Notes: generated by a model from the letters alone, not told the origin. A stretch of 64,000 bases of DNA from Mesorhizobium sp. 1M-11 (GCF_001303895.1 NZ_LJSD01000051.1:124001-188000); one strand, 5' to 3'; positions 25,467 through 33,054 are shown, counted from the first letter of the stretch. A program made the numbers and translations.

Positions 25467-25835
25467 TTACCAGCCGCGGCGCCAGCCACGCTCACGCCAG
25501 CAGCGCACGCGCCAGCTGCCGCGACGCCAGACGCGGCGGCAGACACGCCGCCATCTCGGGCGGCCGTAACGCGGTCCGTCGTCGTACCACGGGCGACGCC
25601 AGGGACGATCATCCCATCCGCGGCGCCAGCCACGGCGATGCCAGCGGCGATGGTCGACAGGCTCTGCCTCGGCATCGACGTCGCCGTCGAGAACCGCCGG
25701 CTGGGCCTGATCCAGTTCGTCCAGAATGCCCGGGCCGGGCACACCGGCGAGCGCCTGACCAGGCCGGATTGCCGAAACCATCACCGCGGCTCCGGCGAGA
25801 CCCAGGGCCGACATCAGAAACTGCCGTCGTTCCAT
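25467..25835 (-). CDS. Secreted Trp/Arg-rich small protein with Tat-like signal
   Basis: 122 residues starting MERRQFLMSALGLAGAAVM with GGAGGATGAA upstream. The signal carries a twin-arginine-like RRQFL motif. After residue ~60 the sequence becomes repetitive and rich in Trp and Arg (HRRWHRRGWRRGW, RPWRRPWYDDG, RRVWRRGSWRVRCW), a cationic low-complexity tail. A good EcfG-type promoter lies 35 bases upstream. A cell-envelope or stress role is likely; no named domain recognised. Confidence 0.7.
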   Translation of the reverse strand: MERRQFLMSALGLAGAAVMVSAIRPGQALAGVPGPGILDELDQAQPAVLDGDVDAEAEPVDHRRWHRRGWRRGWDDRPWRRPWYDDGPRYGRPRWRRVCRRVWRRGSWRVRCWRERGWRRGW

Positions 25836-25869
25836 TTCATCCTCCAATGAATGCGTCCCTAGCCCACTC

Positions 25870-25894
25870 AACAGCGGGAAGGCTGAATGGTTCC
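25870..25894 (-). promoter_or_regulatory. EcfG-type promoter of the Trp/Arg-rich protein gene
   Basis: On the minus strand GGAAC (25894-25890), 17-base spacer, GTT (25872-25870), placed 35 bases before the start codon. This is the geometry of EcfG/RpoE2 general stress promoters. Confidence 0.55.
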
Positions 25895-26092
25895 TGAACG
25901 ACGGCGGCGCGCGTTTACTTCCCTTCCGCGCCGAGCTGCCTGAGGAAGCTGCGATAATCGGTGCGCACAAATTCCTCGATCAGGCGCCCGCCATCGGCCT
26001 GTCTCCTCTCCCTGGATCTGCCAACCGGCGCGACTGCGGTCTGGATCGTCGCGCCTTCGTCCGCGTTCCGGAATGGCGCAAGCGCCGGCGCC

Positions 26093-26466
26093 CTATCTCC
26101 CCCCTCGTGGGGGAGAAAGCGATTTCAGCGTCTTAGACGAGCACGCTCGCAGGGCGGCGCAGTCTAAGTGCTGGAAATCGCAAGAGAGGGGGTGAGAGCC
26201 TGGTTCGCCGCAGGCGATTTGAAAGGTCCGGTGGACCTTTCAAAAGGCTCGAACGCCCGAGGCCATAGCCGAGGGCCGGGGCCGGCACGCCACTGACTAG
26301 CTCTCAAGCATCTTGTTCGAAAGGCCATTCTCGGCCTCGCGGTAACGGGCAACCCCCTCGGCTGAATATCCCCTCTCTTGGATTTTCTACGACTTAGACT
26401 GCGCCGCCCTAAAGGGCGTGCTCGCTAAGATCGTGAAAATCCTTTCTCCCCCGCAAGGGGGGAGAT
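26093..26466. repeat. R3 composite element 1
   Basis: Left arm type B (26093-26192; GCGATTTCAGC ... TGCTGGAAATCGC) and right arm type A (26370-26466; GGATTTTCTACGAC ... GTGAAAATCC) in inverted order, each ending in TATCTCCCCCC / GGGGGGAGATA. The centre has the segment AAAGGTCCGGTGGACCTTT, shared with the element at 50569. Confidence 0.8.
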
Positions 26467-26499
26467 AAAGGCGCCTGCGCCCGGCGCCAAAATGAAGCC

Positions 26500-26563
26500 C
26501 GTCATCCTCGACCTCGTAAAGGAGCGAAGCGACTGGAGAGTGTCGGGGATCCATTCCGGAACG
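26500..26563 (-). repeat. R1 arm
   Basis: Reverse arm between two R3 elements. GTCATCCTCGACCTC to GGATCCATTCCGGAACG. Confidence 0.8.
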
Positions 26564-26630
26564 TAGATGGAATGGCCCGAACGCCCGAGGCCATAGCCGA
26601 GGGCCGGGCTATCGTAGAGCGCCGGCGCCC

Positions 26631-26898
26631 TATCTCCCCCCTTGTGGGGGAGAAAGCGATTTCAGCATCTTAGCGAGCACGCCCTGTAGGGCGGCGCAGT
26701 CTAAGTGCTAGAAATCGCAAGAGAGGGGACATGCCGGCACAACGCTGACGAAAGGCCATTCTCGGCCTCGCGATAACGGGCAACCCCCTCAGCTGAAGAT
26801 CCCCTCTCTTGGATTTTCTACGACTTAGACTGCGCCCCCCTAAAGGGCGTGCTCGCTAAGATCGTGAAAATCCTTTCTCCCCCGCAAGGGGGGAGATA
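26631..26898. repeat. R3 composite element 2
   Basis: Left arm B (26631-26728), right arm A (26801-26898). The centre is shorter than in element 1 but shares GGCCATTCTCGGCCTCG. It ends 46 bp before the CsbD stop codon; that gap contains the broken start of an R1 arm. Confidence 0.8.
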
Positions 26899-26944
26899 GC
26901 GGCGCCGACGCCCGGCGCCAAAATGAAGCCCGTCATCCTCAACC

Positions 26945-27145
26945 TCAGGGCAGACGGCTGAACCAGTCGTCGACGTCGCTCCTGGCGCGGTCCTTGGCGA
27001 GGCCGTATCGCTCCTGGATCTTGCCTTCCAGCTGGTCGCGGCGCCCGGCGATCTGGTCGAGATCGTCGTCGGTGAGCTTGCCCCACTGCTCCTTGACCTT
27101 GCCTTTCACCTGCTTCCAGTTTCCTTCGATGCGGTTCCAGTCCAT
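26945..27145 (-). CDS. CsbD-family stress protein
   Basis: 66 residues: MDWNRIEGNWKQVKGKVKE, WGKLTDDDLDQIAGRRDQLEGKIQ and a short C terminus ending DWFSRLP. This is the standard CsbD helical-bundle pattern and length. CsbD proteins are abundant under general stress in many bacteria; the biochemical role is unknown. A GGAGAAA site precedes the ATG. The stop codon lies inside an R1 remnant (GTCATCCTCAACCTCA), so the last residues may derive from the repeat. Confidence 0.9.
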   Translation of the reverse strand: MDWNRIEGNWKQVKGKVKEQWGKLTDDDLDQIAGRRDQLEGKIQERYGLAKDRARSDVDDWFSRLP

Positions 27146-27272
27146 GGTTTTTTCTCCATTGGGCGGGGAGCGCCCGGCTCTTGAAAAAGCGGCCGGATCG
27201 GCGGCCGCGGCGGCCCGTCATCATTTGCCCGATGCTGGCGCGTGATCCCGAAAAGTCTGCGACTTCGCGGGC

Positions 27273-27350
27273 TCAGTGCCAGAACAACAGGATCAGGATG
27301 ATGATCGGGATTGGAATGCCGAGTAGCCACAAAAGAATGCCACGACCCAT
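27273..27350 (-). CDS. 25-residue hydrophobic membrane peptide
   Basis: Reads MGRGILLWLLGIPIPIIILI then LLFWH and stop. One transmembrane span with a double proline kink, with an AGGAGG-like site upstream. Very similar tiny proteins sit beside CsbD or DUF2934 genes in other rhizobia (from memory). It lies between CsbD and DUF2934 on the same strand, so a stress-related membrane peptide is likely. Confidence 0.7.
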   Translation of the reverse strand: MGRGILLWLLGIPIPIIILILLFWH

Positions 27351-27426
27351 CGTCAGGTCCTCCTTGCTTGGATGGCCTCAACTTGCGAACCGCCCGAATG
27401 GCGGCGCGGCGAAAAAGGGATTTGGT

Positions 27427-27678
27427 TCAGATGCCGGAGCGCTGCCTGTAAGCCGGCTTTCGCGGGATGGCGTGCACGCTCCCGCCGGGCGTTCTCACGA
27501 CCGGTCGCCGGACAGGCTCCACCGCGGAGCGCGCCGGAAGCGCATCCTCGAGATCGATCTGACGCAGGGCCAGCAGCCAGTGGTGCTCATGCCGGTTGTC
27601 GGGGCAGCCTTCCTGCTGCCAGATTTCGCCGGCCCGAGCGCGGATGCGCGTGTAACGTTTGTTGCGTCCATGATCCAA
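27427..27678 (-). CDS. DUF2934 protein
   Basis: 83 residues from a TTG at 27678 with GAGGAG six bases upstream; an ATG at 27705 lies almost on the predicted transcription start. The DUF2934 core is RIRARAGEIWQQEGCPDNRHEHHWLLA, here positions ~10-36, given in pieces: RIRARAGEIW, QEGCPDNRHEHHW. The rest is a basic tail. DUF2934 proteins are small and stress-associated, with no known function. An EcfG-type promoter lies upstream. Confidence 0.75.
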   Translation of the reverse strand: MDHGRNKRYTRIRARAGEIWQQEGCPDNRHEHHWLLALRQIDLEDALPARSAVEPVRRPVVRTPGGSVHAIPRKPAYRQRSGI

Positions 27679-27713
27679 GGCAGTCTCCTCATCGAACGTC
27701 GTCATGAAGAGGC

Positions 27714-27738
27714 AACCGCCGGAAACGGCGATGGTTCC
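27714..27738 (-). promoter_or_regulatory. EcfG-type promoter of DUF2934 gene
   Basis: Minus strand GGAAC (27738-27734), 17-base spacer, GTT (27716-27714). Expected start of transcription near 27707, about 29 bases before the TTG start, which supports that start over the ATG at 27705. Confidence 0.5.
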
Positions 27739-27746
27739 GAAAAAGT

Positions 27747-27823
27747 AGGCAGCAGGCAGCAGGCAGCAGGCAGCAGGCAGCAGGCAGCAGGCAGCAGGCA
27801 GCAGGCAGCAGGCAGCAGGCAGC
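27747..27823 (+). repeat. Heptanucleotide array, 11 x AGGCAGC
   Basis: Eleven perfect tandem copies of AGGCAGC. Seven is not a multiple of three. See the near-complementary array at 27905. Confidence 0.95.
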
Positions 27824-27904
27824 AGGAGATGGATCGCAAACGCCGATTGGCCGTCAAGCCATCGATGGCCGCGGAAAAGGCGTGCCGCCGACAGCCCCGA
27901 CCCG

Positions 27905-27940
<36 letters not shown>

Positions 27941-27950
27941 TCCACGCCGT

Positions 27951-28553
27951 TCAATTCGGATCGTCGGGATTGTCGACGAGGCATCCGACGCCGTGACAGC
28001 CCTGGTAGTTGCCGTGTTCGTCGAAGTTCGGAAAGCCTTGCCTGTCGAACTGCGGCCGCGTGTCGATCTGGTCGTCGGGGTTGTCGACCATGCAGCCGAC
28101 GCCGTGGCAGCCATTGTAGCCGCCATGGTCGCGGTGGTTGCTGATGGTGTGGGAATGCTTGTCGACGGCGCCCTCTATGATGGCGCCGATGACCGCGCCG
28201 GCAATCATGGCGCCGGTGTCGTGGCCGCGATGGTCGTACATGCGCGCGTTATGGTCGAAACCGTCGCCACGGCCGTGATGATAGCCGCCGACATCGGCGA
28301 AGACGCCCCGGCAGCCCTGCGCGACCCAGATGTACCGGCTCTGCCGGTTGTAGCCCCAGGTCTTGTTGACGATGCAGGGGCTGCTCGATTCCTGGAAGAC
28401 GAGCTGCGGCTGCTTGAGCGGACCGGCGAAACACTCGTCATATTGATCGCCGCGCGACTGGCACTGCACCGTGGGGCCGTGCGCATTCTGCGCGTTGGCG
28501 GCCGGGACGGCCCCGGCAAGCAGAAGCGCCGCCGGAACGATGAAACGAAGCAT
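27951..28553 (-). CDS. DUF3011 domain secreted protein
   Basis: 200 residues with a signal peptide (ending NAQ, residue ~22). Residues ~25-90 match DUF3011: TVQCQSRGDQYDECFAG, SSSPCIVNKTWGYNR, IWVAQGCRGVFAD, with paired cysteines. Next comes a Gly-zipper-like hydrophobic stretch (GAMIAGAVIGAIIEGAV) and then two repeats of GCHGVGCxVDNPDD in the C terminus, a Cys/His-rich motif that could bind metal. It starts a leftward group of secreted small proteins. Confidence 0.8.
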   Translation of the reverse strand: MLRFIVPAALLLAGAVPAANAQNAHGPTVQCQSRGDQYDECFAGPLKQPQLVFQESSSPCIVNKTWGYNRQSRYIWVAQGCRGVFADVGGYHHGRGDGFDHNARMYDHRGHDTGAMIAGAVIGAIIEGAVDKHSHTISNHRDHGGYNGCHGVGCMVDNPDDQIDTRPQFDRQGFPNFDEHGNYQGCHGVGCLVDNPDDPN

Positions 28554-28592
28554 GATGATGACCCTTTCTGGAAAATGGAGAACAGCCCCCGC

Positions 28593-29024
28593 TCAATCGT
28601 TGATGGCGGTGATCTTCACGGCCATGTGGTTCGCATCCTTGCCGACACCGGAGAACCAGATCTCGCCGTCGCCGATCATCACGCCCTGCCAGTTGGCGAA
28701 CAGCGTGGCATAGGTCTGCTTGGCGACGGCCGCCTTGACCTTCGCCGTGATCACCTTGTCGTAGTCGCTGGTGAAATGCGCGGCGTCCTTGATCTTGACG
28801 GCCTTGTCGCCGATGCGCGCCTGGAACGGATAATCGATCAGGCCGGCGACGGTGGCCTTGTCGCCGGACGCGACCGCCGTCTGCAGCTTGGCGAAGAAAT
28901 CCGCATAGGGCTTGTGGCCGCCGAACAGCGCGTCGAGCGACTTGTCCATGTCGGCGACGCTCTGCGCCCAGGCGGCGACGGGTAGCAGGCAGGCCAGCGC
29001 GGCTGCTGCAATCAACTTTCTCAT
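28593..29024 (-). CDS. Secreted hypothetical protein (143 aa)
   Basis: Signal peptide 1-21 (MRKLIAAAALACLLPVAAWA). The mature part (KPYADFFAKLQTAVASGDK, VAGLIDYPFQARIGDKAV, FTSDYDKVITAKVKAAV, WQGVMIGDGEIWFSGVG) resembles small periplasmic NTF2-like domains found in many proteobacteria. Role unknown. It lies 39 bp upstream of the DUF3011 gene on the same strand and may share its transcript. Confidence 0.75.
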   Translation of the reverse strand: MRKLIAAAALACLLPVAAWAQSVADMDKSLDALFGGHKPYADFFAKLQTAVASGDKATVAGLIDYPFQARIGDKAVKIKDAAHFTSDYDKVITAKVKAAVAKQTYATLFANWQGVMIGDGEIWFSGVGKDANHMAVKITAIND

Positions 29025-29070
29025 GCTCTCTCTCCGTTCAGGTCGTTATTGCGAAGTGCTTGAAGGGAAC

Positions 29071-29364
29071 TCAACGCGTCACAGGCGGGACGCTGGCCAC
29101 GGTGCCGCCGTTGTGCTGCGACAACGAGAAACGGCCATGGCTCATGCTGGTGTTGTCGAAGGCCTGCCGGGCTTCGGACTGCGCCTCCTGCCGATCCCTG
29201 TCGGCGGCGCGCGCCGCAGCCGCTGTATTCATGCAACCGGCCAGGGAACCGTCGGCAAAACCAGGCGACCGGCATTTCTGCCTGGCCTCGGCATTCTGTT
29301 GTTCCGTGGTCTTGCTGGCGGACAAGGCAATAAAGGCAGTTAAAATAAATACAAATTTATACAT
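29071..29364 (-). CDS. Secreted hypothetical protein (97 aa)
   Basis: Starts MYKFVFILTAFIALSAS at 29364 (signal peptide), followed by a Gln/Ala-rich mature part with two cysteines (ARQKCRSPGFADGSLAGC) and a charged helix (ARAADRDRQEAQSEARQAF). The longer frame to 29421 lacks a ribosome site. The 5' region (29340-29480) is notably AT-rich for this genome. No family recognised. Confidence 0.6.
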   Translation of the reverse strand: MYKFVFILTAFIALSASKTTEQQNAEARQKCRSPGFADGSLAGCMNTAAAARAADRDRQEAQSEARQAFDNTSMSHGRFSLSQHNGGTVASVPPVTR

Positions 29365-29622
29365 AATGAACCCCGCATGGCGTCTTTCCCTGCCGCCATC
29401 CAAAAACAGTAAATATCCCAACCCTTTCTGTCTAGTATGACATCCGGGTGACCGAACAGCCTTTAATATTTTTCAAAAACGAGAATAGTGCATACGCGAA
29501 ATGGAAAACCTTCGATCAACTGCGGTCTTTTCGACGCGCATCACCGTTTCAACTTGAAACACCCTTGCCGATCGGCTGGCGCCTGCCATACGGTCTGCCC
29601 CATTGCCATTCGAGGGAAACCG

Positions 29623-29985
29623 ATGCGGAAACCTGTCTTCACTGCCTTTGCGCTTGCTGCCCTTGCCTCCGCCGCATTCGCGCAGGACCCCGGCCAGGAT
29701 TTCACCAAGGCCGACGCCGCGCTGAACGCCACCTACCGGCAGGTCGAACATCGCCTGGCCGGCGACGCCGGCGCCAAGGCGCGCCTGATCACCGCGCAGA
29801 AAGGCTGGATCGCCTTCCGCGACGGCGAATGCGCGTTCCAGTCCAGCGGCGACGATGGCGGCAGCGCCGCCCCGACCATCCTGGCTGCCTGCAAGGCAAG
29901 CCTCACCAGGACGCGGACCGAACAGCTGAAGGGCTATCTGCACTGCGCCGAAGGCGATCTTTCCTGCCCGGTGCCGGCGCAATAG
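29623..29985 (+). CDS. LprI-family lysozyme-inhibitor-like secreted protein
   Basis: 120 residues; signal peptide ending AFAQ (about residue 21). The mature part has the LprI N-terminal pattern: ADAALNATYRQVEHRLAGD, ARLITAQKGWIAFRDGECAF and a second and third Cys (AACKAS, LHCAEGDLSC). Proteins of this family are periplasmic; in Mycobacterium LprI inhibits lysozyme. Start at 29623 is set by the signal peptide; the longer frame is not supported. Confidence 0.8.
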   Translation: MRKPVFTAFALAALASAAFAQDPGQDFTKADAALNATYRQVEHRLAGDAGAKARLITAQKGWIAFRDGECAFQSSGDDGGSAAPTILAACKASLTRTRTEQLKGYLHCAEGDLSCPVPAQ

Positions 29986-30080
29986 AAGGCAAAGGAACAT
30001 GGTGGGGTGACGGCCGGAAACGACGCCACACTGCAGGAAAGCGAGTTGAAGCTGTATCTGGACCGCCGCGCGCGTGTCGG

Positions 30081-30384
30081 CGTTCCGGAATGGATCCCCG
30101 ACACTCTGCGGGAGCTTCGCTCCCTCCGAGGTCGAGGATGACGGAATTTCCATGCCCGCGCCAATCGCGAACGGTGCCAACCGGCAACCAGGAACGCGGA
30201 CGCCAGCAACGCTGACTGGAACACCGGTGTCAACTTGGAACGTTAGTGTCGACACCAACGCCAGCCAGGAGCGTTGGCGTCATCGCCAACAATGGAGATT
30301 GGCCGGGACGCCCCTCACGACCGTCATCCTCGACCTCGGAACGACCGGAGGGAGTGGAGAGTGTCGGGGATCCATTCCGGAACG
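30081..30384. repeat. R1 composite element (copy III)
   Basis: Forward arm 30081-30143 and reverse arm 30322-30384 around a centre that includes ATGGAGATTGGCCGGGACG, the conserved inner motif of the family, and GTGTCGACAC. Confidence 0.75.
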
Positions 30385-30457
30385 TGGACGAAAGGCACAG
30401 CGGTCCAGACCTGGCATTTTTGGTCGGTTGGCCGGAACTGGATCCATTCCCATCGGT

Positions 30458-30519
30458 GTTCCGGAATGGATCCCCGACACTCTTCGGTCGCTTCGCTCCC
30501 TCCGAGGTCGAGGATGACG
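30458..30519 (+). repeat. R1 arm
   Basis: Forward solo arm 74 bp after copy III; GTTCCGGAATGGATCC to GATGACG. The rest of the gap to 30608 shows nothing. Confidence 0.8.
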
Positions 30520-30608
30520 ACCCGCATTTGGGCTGGCGCTAAGTGTTATGCCTTCTTCCTATCTGTTGTGGGGGTGGGGAAATTGGCAAAGGCTCAAAGG
30601 AGCCGTTG

Positions 30609-31010
30609 TCACGCAGCCCGTATCGCCGCGATCTGATTGTCTATCGCCGCCTTGCGGGCGGGCACGTCCATGTGGGCGTCGGCGTAGTCGAGGAGGTCGC
30701 GTTCGGCTTCGAGCGTGTCGATGATCCGTTCGCGCTCATCAGGAGAGGTTGCCGCAAGGGTGGCGCCGGCGGCCTCGTTCCGGGCCTTGGCGATGGCGCA
30801 GGCTTCGTGATGGAAGCGGGCGTGGTCGGCGCAGGCGTCGAGCGCGCGCTGGAACGACCAGTGGCGGTCGCGGCAGCCGATCCAGGCAATGAAGGACGAA
30901 CCGTCCCGGGTGATGGTGCGCTCATGCTCGCCATCGACGGTGACCAGCCAGCGATTGTCGCCTGACTTGCGGAAAACCAGGCCGTCGGCGTCGTCGATGT
31001 GGCTGGACAT
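30609..31010 (-). CDS. Hypothetical protein, probably phage-derived (133 aa)
   Basis: Starts MSSHIDDADGLVF at 31010 (GAGAGGG upstream; 31016 is an alternative). The N-terminal half is beta-rich (FRKSGDNRWLVTVDGEHERT, SFIAWIGCRDRHWSFQ) and the second half helical and charged (DERERIIDTLEAERDLLDYA). No family recognised. Two TTCAC-N5-GTGAA-type sites lie 33-78 bases upstream, like those beside the XRE repressor gene at 32664, so the two may be co-regulated. Confidence 0.6.
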   Translation of the reverse strand: MSSHIDDADGLVFRKSGDNRWLVTVDGEHERTITRDGSSFIAWIGCRDRHWSFQRALDACADHARFHHEACAIAKARNEAAGATLAATSPDERERIIDTLEAERDLLDYADAHMDVPARKAAIDNQIAAIRAA

Positions 31011-31042
31011 ATCCATCCCTCTCCATTGGAATGGATATGATT

Positions 31043-31088
31043 ATCACATTACGTGAATTTATCAATCGTAAAATTCACACAGCGTGAA
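31043..31088. promoter_or_regulatory. Two operator-like palindromes
   Basis: ATCAC-ATTAC-GTGAA at 31043-31057 and TTCAC-ACAGC-GTGAA at 31074-31088. They have the same half-sites and the same 5-base spacing as a site beside the XRE gene at 33029. Confidence 0.55.
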
Positions 31089-31183
31089 TACCAATGAGAT
31101 CAACCGATGCACCATCGAGCCGAAGACCACCCGGCAGGATCCAAAAGAAAGCCCGCCGAGCGAGGCCAGGCATAGAGTACCCC

Positions 31184-31470
31184 TCAACCGCTGTCCCGCG
31201 AACCCCGGAGATCTGCTGCCCAAAGGTCTCGCAGAGGTTGGCGGGGCCTGAAACCATCTGCTTCAGCCGCGCAGCGCTGCTGGCAAGATACCGCTTGAAC
31301 ATGAGGCCCCAGTTCCTCGCCGGCCGAGACAGGCGTCCGGTCGCGGGAGGCGACGGCGCGCATGAGAGCCAAGGCCTCGCGATAGCGAGCGCCGGCAAAC
31401 AGCAAGGCATTCGCCTTGAGCCCCGCCGTTTCAGCTTCCCGCGCCGCGCCTGCCTCGAGAAAAGTTCTGC
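31184..31470 (-). pseudogene. Possible TPR-protein remnant
   Basis: Reading the minus strand from about 31470, a stretch of TPR-like sequence appears (RTFLEAGAAREAETAGLKAN, ALLFAGARYREALALMRAV), then degenerates into cysteine/arginine-rich sequence before a stop. There is no start codon or upstream domain. Probably a decayed fragment; it could also be chance. Confidence 0.3.
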
Positions 31471-31480
31471 GCGAGGCGGG

Positions 31481-32224
31481 CTATTCGTATGACACGAACA
31501 GATTCATGATCTCGGCCCTTAGCCGCTGGCCCGGCTCTCCCGGCACATCAGACACGATCTGAAAGAGCCTCTGGTATACCTCGCAGGCCTGCGGATTGAT
31601 GGCCCCGGTCCCCAGGACCTCCTGAAGATCCGCCACGGCTCCGCCACCCGCGACATACTGCAGCCCCATGATCTTCCAGTCATCCGGCGTCGCCGCGCCG
31701 ATATCCACCGGAGACTTTTCGCCGGCGCCCTGGGCCCGCACGACGGCAGCGGAAAATCGATCGGCAGGAGCACCATAGGTTTCGCGCTTGGCCTGCATCG
31801 CAGGCGTCATGGTGTCCGTCATGATCCAGCTGGCGCAATCCTGCGGCGTTTCATTCGCCTTCACCAGCTCGAACAGCTCCCGCTTGGCCTGGAGCGCGCT
31901 CTGCACCAGGGCAGGATCTGCCTTGCGCACGGAAGCCGCATAGCGGCGCCGGATATCGGCCAGGCTTTTCGTCGAGAAAGCGGCCGTCTCTTCAGCGCTG
32001 GCGCCTTTGTTGGCGAGGGCCACATATTCGGTCATGAATTTCTCGTATTCGGCAGGAAGCGCCTCTTTCAGAGCCTTCAGGTAAGTGAGCCCGGATTTGT
32101 CGGCTTCAGCCTGCACACCCTCCACCGTGACAGTCGGCTGCTTCCCAAAGCGGGAATAGGCCCCGGAGATGGCAAAGCCCGCAACCGCAACCAGCAAAAT
32201 AACGACAATCTTCCAAGACTTCAT
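31481..32224 (-). CDS. Membrane-anchored hypothetical protein (247 aa)
   Basis: Starts MKSWKIVVILLVAVAGFAIS at 32224, a single N-terminal membrane anchor or uncleaved signal. The rest is mostly helical (YLKALKEALPAEYEKFMTEY, SLADIRRRYAASVRKADPAL, SALQAKRELFELVKANET) with a CASWIMT motif. An in-frame start at 32236 is less likely. I recognise no named family. The gene lies at the left side of the phage-derived block but its codon use matches the chromosome. Confidence 0.65.
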   Translation of the reverse strand: MKSWKIVVILLVAVAGFAISGAYSRFGKQPTVTVEGVQAEADKSGLTYLKALKEALPAEYEKFMTEYVALANKGASAEETAAFSTKSLADIRRRYAASVRKADPALVQSALQAKRELFELVKANETPQDCASWIMTDTMTPAMQAKRETYGAPADRFSAAVVRAQGAGEKSPVDIGAATPDDWKIMGLQYVAGGGAVADLQEVLGTGAINPQACEVYQRLFQIVSDVPGEPGQRLRAEIMNLFVSYE

Positions 32225-32238
32225 CGATTCCCCCACTG

Positions 32239-32333
32239 GAGCGCCGCGTGTCCATCAGGACACGCAAAGGACGCTCCACCCCTTGATACCGAGCGCCGCA
32301 CGTCCATCGGGACGCGCAAAGGACGCTCCACCC
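32239..32333 (+). repeat. Imperfect tandem repeat, two ~43-bp units
   Basis: Units at 32239-32282 and 32291-32333 share GAGCGCCGC, a small hairpin (CGTGTCCATCAGGACACG in the first) and GCAAAGGACGCTCCACC. Compensatory changes in the second unit (CACGTCC/GGACGCG) partly keep the stem. A further perfect hairpin, CCGAAAATCG-ATGC-CGATTTTCGG, lies near 32349-32372. Confidence 0.65.
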
Positions 32334-32515
32334 ACTAAGTCGACGCATCGGCCGAAAATCGATGCCGATTTTCGGGGCCCATGCGCCTGGCCCGGCGCGA
32401 CATGATCAGCTTTTCCGGCGTTCCACAAGATGAGTATAAGTTCTTGTTTCGTTCTTGACAAGAGAAACAGGAATTGGTTCCTAATACACGCTCAGGAGCG
32501 CAGCGGGTGGGTGGA

Positions 32516-32779
32516 ATGGAAGCGAAGCTGGATGCCGACGGCCATCTGAAACGGGTGGCCTGCCAACTCTACACGCAGCTGCCCGAGGACAAGCGCGAGG
32601 CGCTGCTGGTGCTGCGTTATGTGCGCCAGATCATCTTCTGCCTGGGCGAGGACTGGGAAGCGGTCACTCGCTCCGCGCCGATCCTGCCTTTTGCGGGCGA
32701 TCGGAAAGGTCGGGCAGAATCTCCAACATCTTTGCGGGTAATCCAGACCGGTCGCCAAGATACAGCCAATCCAGAGTGA
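32516..32779 (+). CDS. Small hypothetical protein (87 aa), overlaps XRE gene antisense
   Basis: From ATG 32516 (GGGTGGGTGG upstream): MEAKLDADGHLKRVACQLY, LPEDKREALLVLRYVRQIIF, CLGEDWEAVTRS. The first 60 residues look protein-like (helical, charged), but the last 38 codons run antisense to the end of the XRE gene at 32664-32984. It may be a real convergent gene whose end overlaps, or a shorter gene extended by chance. Confidence 0.4.
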   Translation: MEAKLDADGHLKRVACQLYTQLPEDKREALLVLRYVRQIIFCLGEDWEAVTRSAPILPFAGDRKGRAESPTSLRVIQTGRQDTANPE

Positions 32780-32984
32780 CGCCGGTCTTCGACTGGATGG
32801 CGATGGCGACATCGAGATCCGGCCGGCGCAGCCCCTTCAGATAGTTGTTCAGCGCCGGCTGGCTGATGCCGATGAGCTGGGCAAAGGACGTCTGGTTGCG
32901 CTGCAGCGCCTTGAGCAGCGCCGCAAGCCGCATCGCTATGTCTTGATTGGAACGTCCGCCATCAGCCATGGCCTTTTCTGACAT
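32664..32984 (-). CDS. XRE-family phage-type repressor
   Basis: 106 residues from ATG 32984; a GTG at 32990 is possible. The helix-turn-helix is clear: MRLAALLKALQRNQTSFAQL, IGISQPALNNYLKGLRRP, followed by AIAIQSKTGVTLDWLYLGD, typical of short Cro/CI-like regulators. Operator-like TTCAC/GTGAA palindromes flank its start, so it probably represses itself and the divergent run of genes starting at 33055. The gene at 30609 has similar sites. Confidence 0.88.
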   Translation of the reverse strand: MSEKAMADGGRSNQDIAMRLAALLKALQRNQTSFAQLIGISQPALNNYLKGLRRPDLDVAIAIQSKTGVTLDWLYLGDRSGLPAKMLEILPDLSDRPQKAGSARSE

Positions 32985-32985
32985 A

Positions 32986-33043
32986 TTCACGCCGTGAAAA
33001 GAATTAACGCCTATGGGCTTGAAAATAATTCACGCTACGTGAT
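32986..33043. promoter_or_regulatory. Operator-like palindromes between XRE gene and divergent operon
   Basis: TTCAC-GCC-GTGAA at 32986-32998 and TTCAC-GCTAC-GTGAT at 33029-33043. They sit in the divergent promoter region of the repressor and the phage-type operon. Confidence 0.55.
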
Positions 33044-33054
33044 ATTTGGGAGTC

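Noticed and set aside
26093..26898. R3 arms as ordinary transcription terminators
   Set aside because: They lack T-runs after the stems and occur in pairs with interchangeable order, so a repeat family explains them better.
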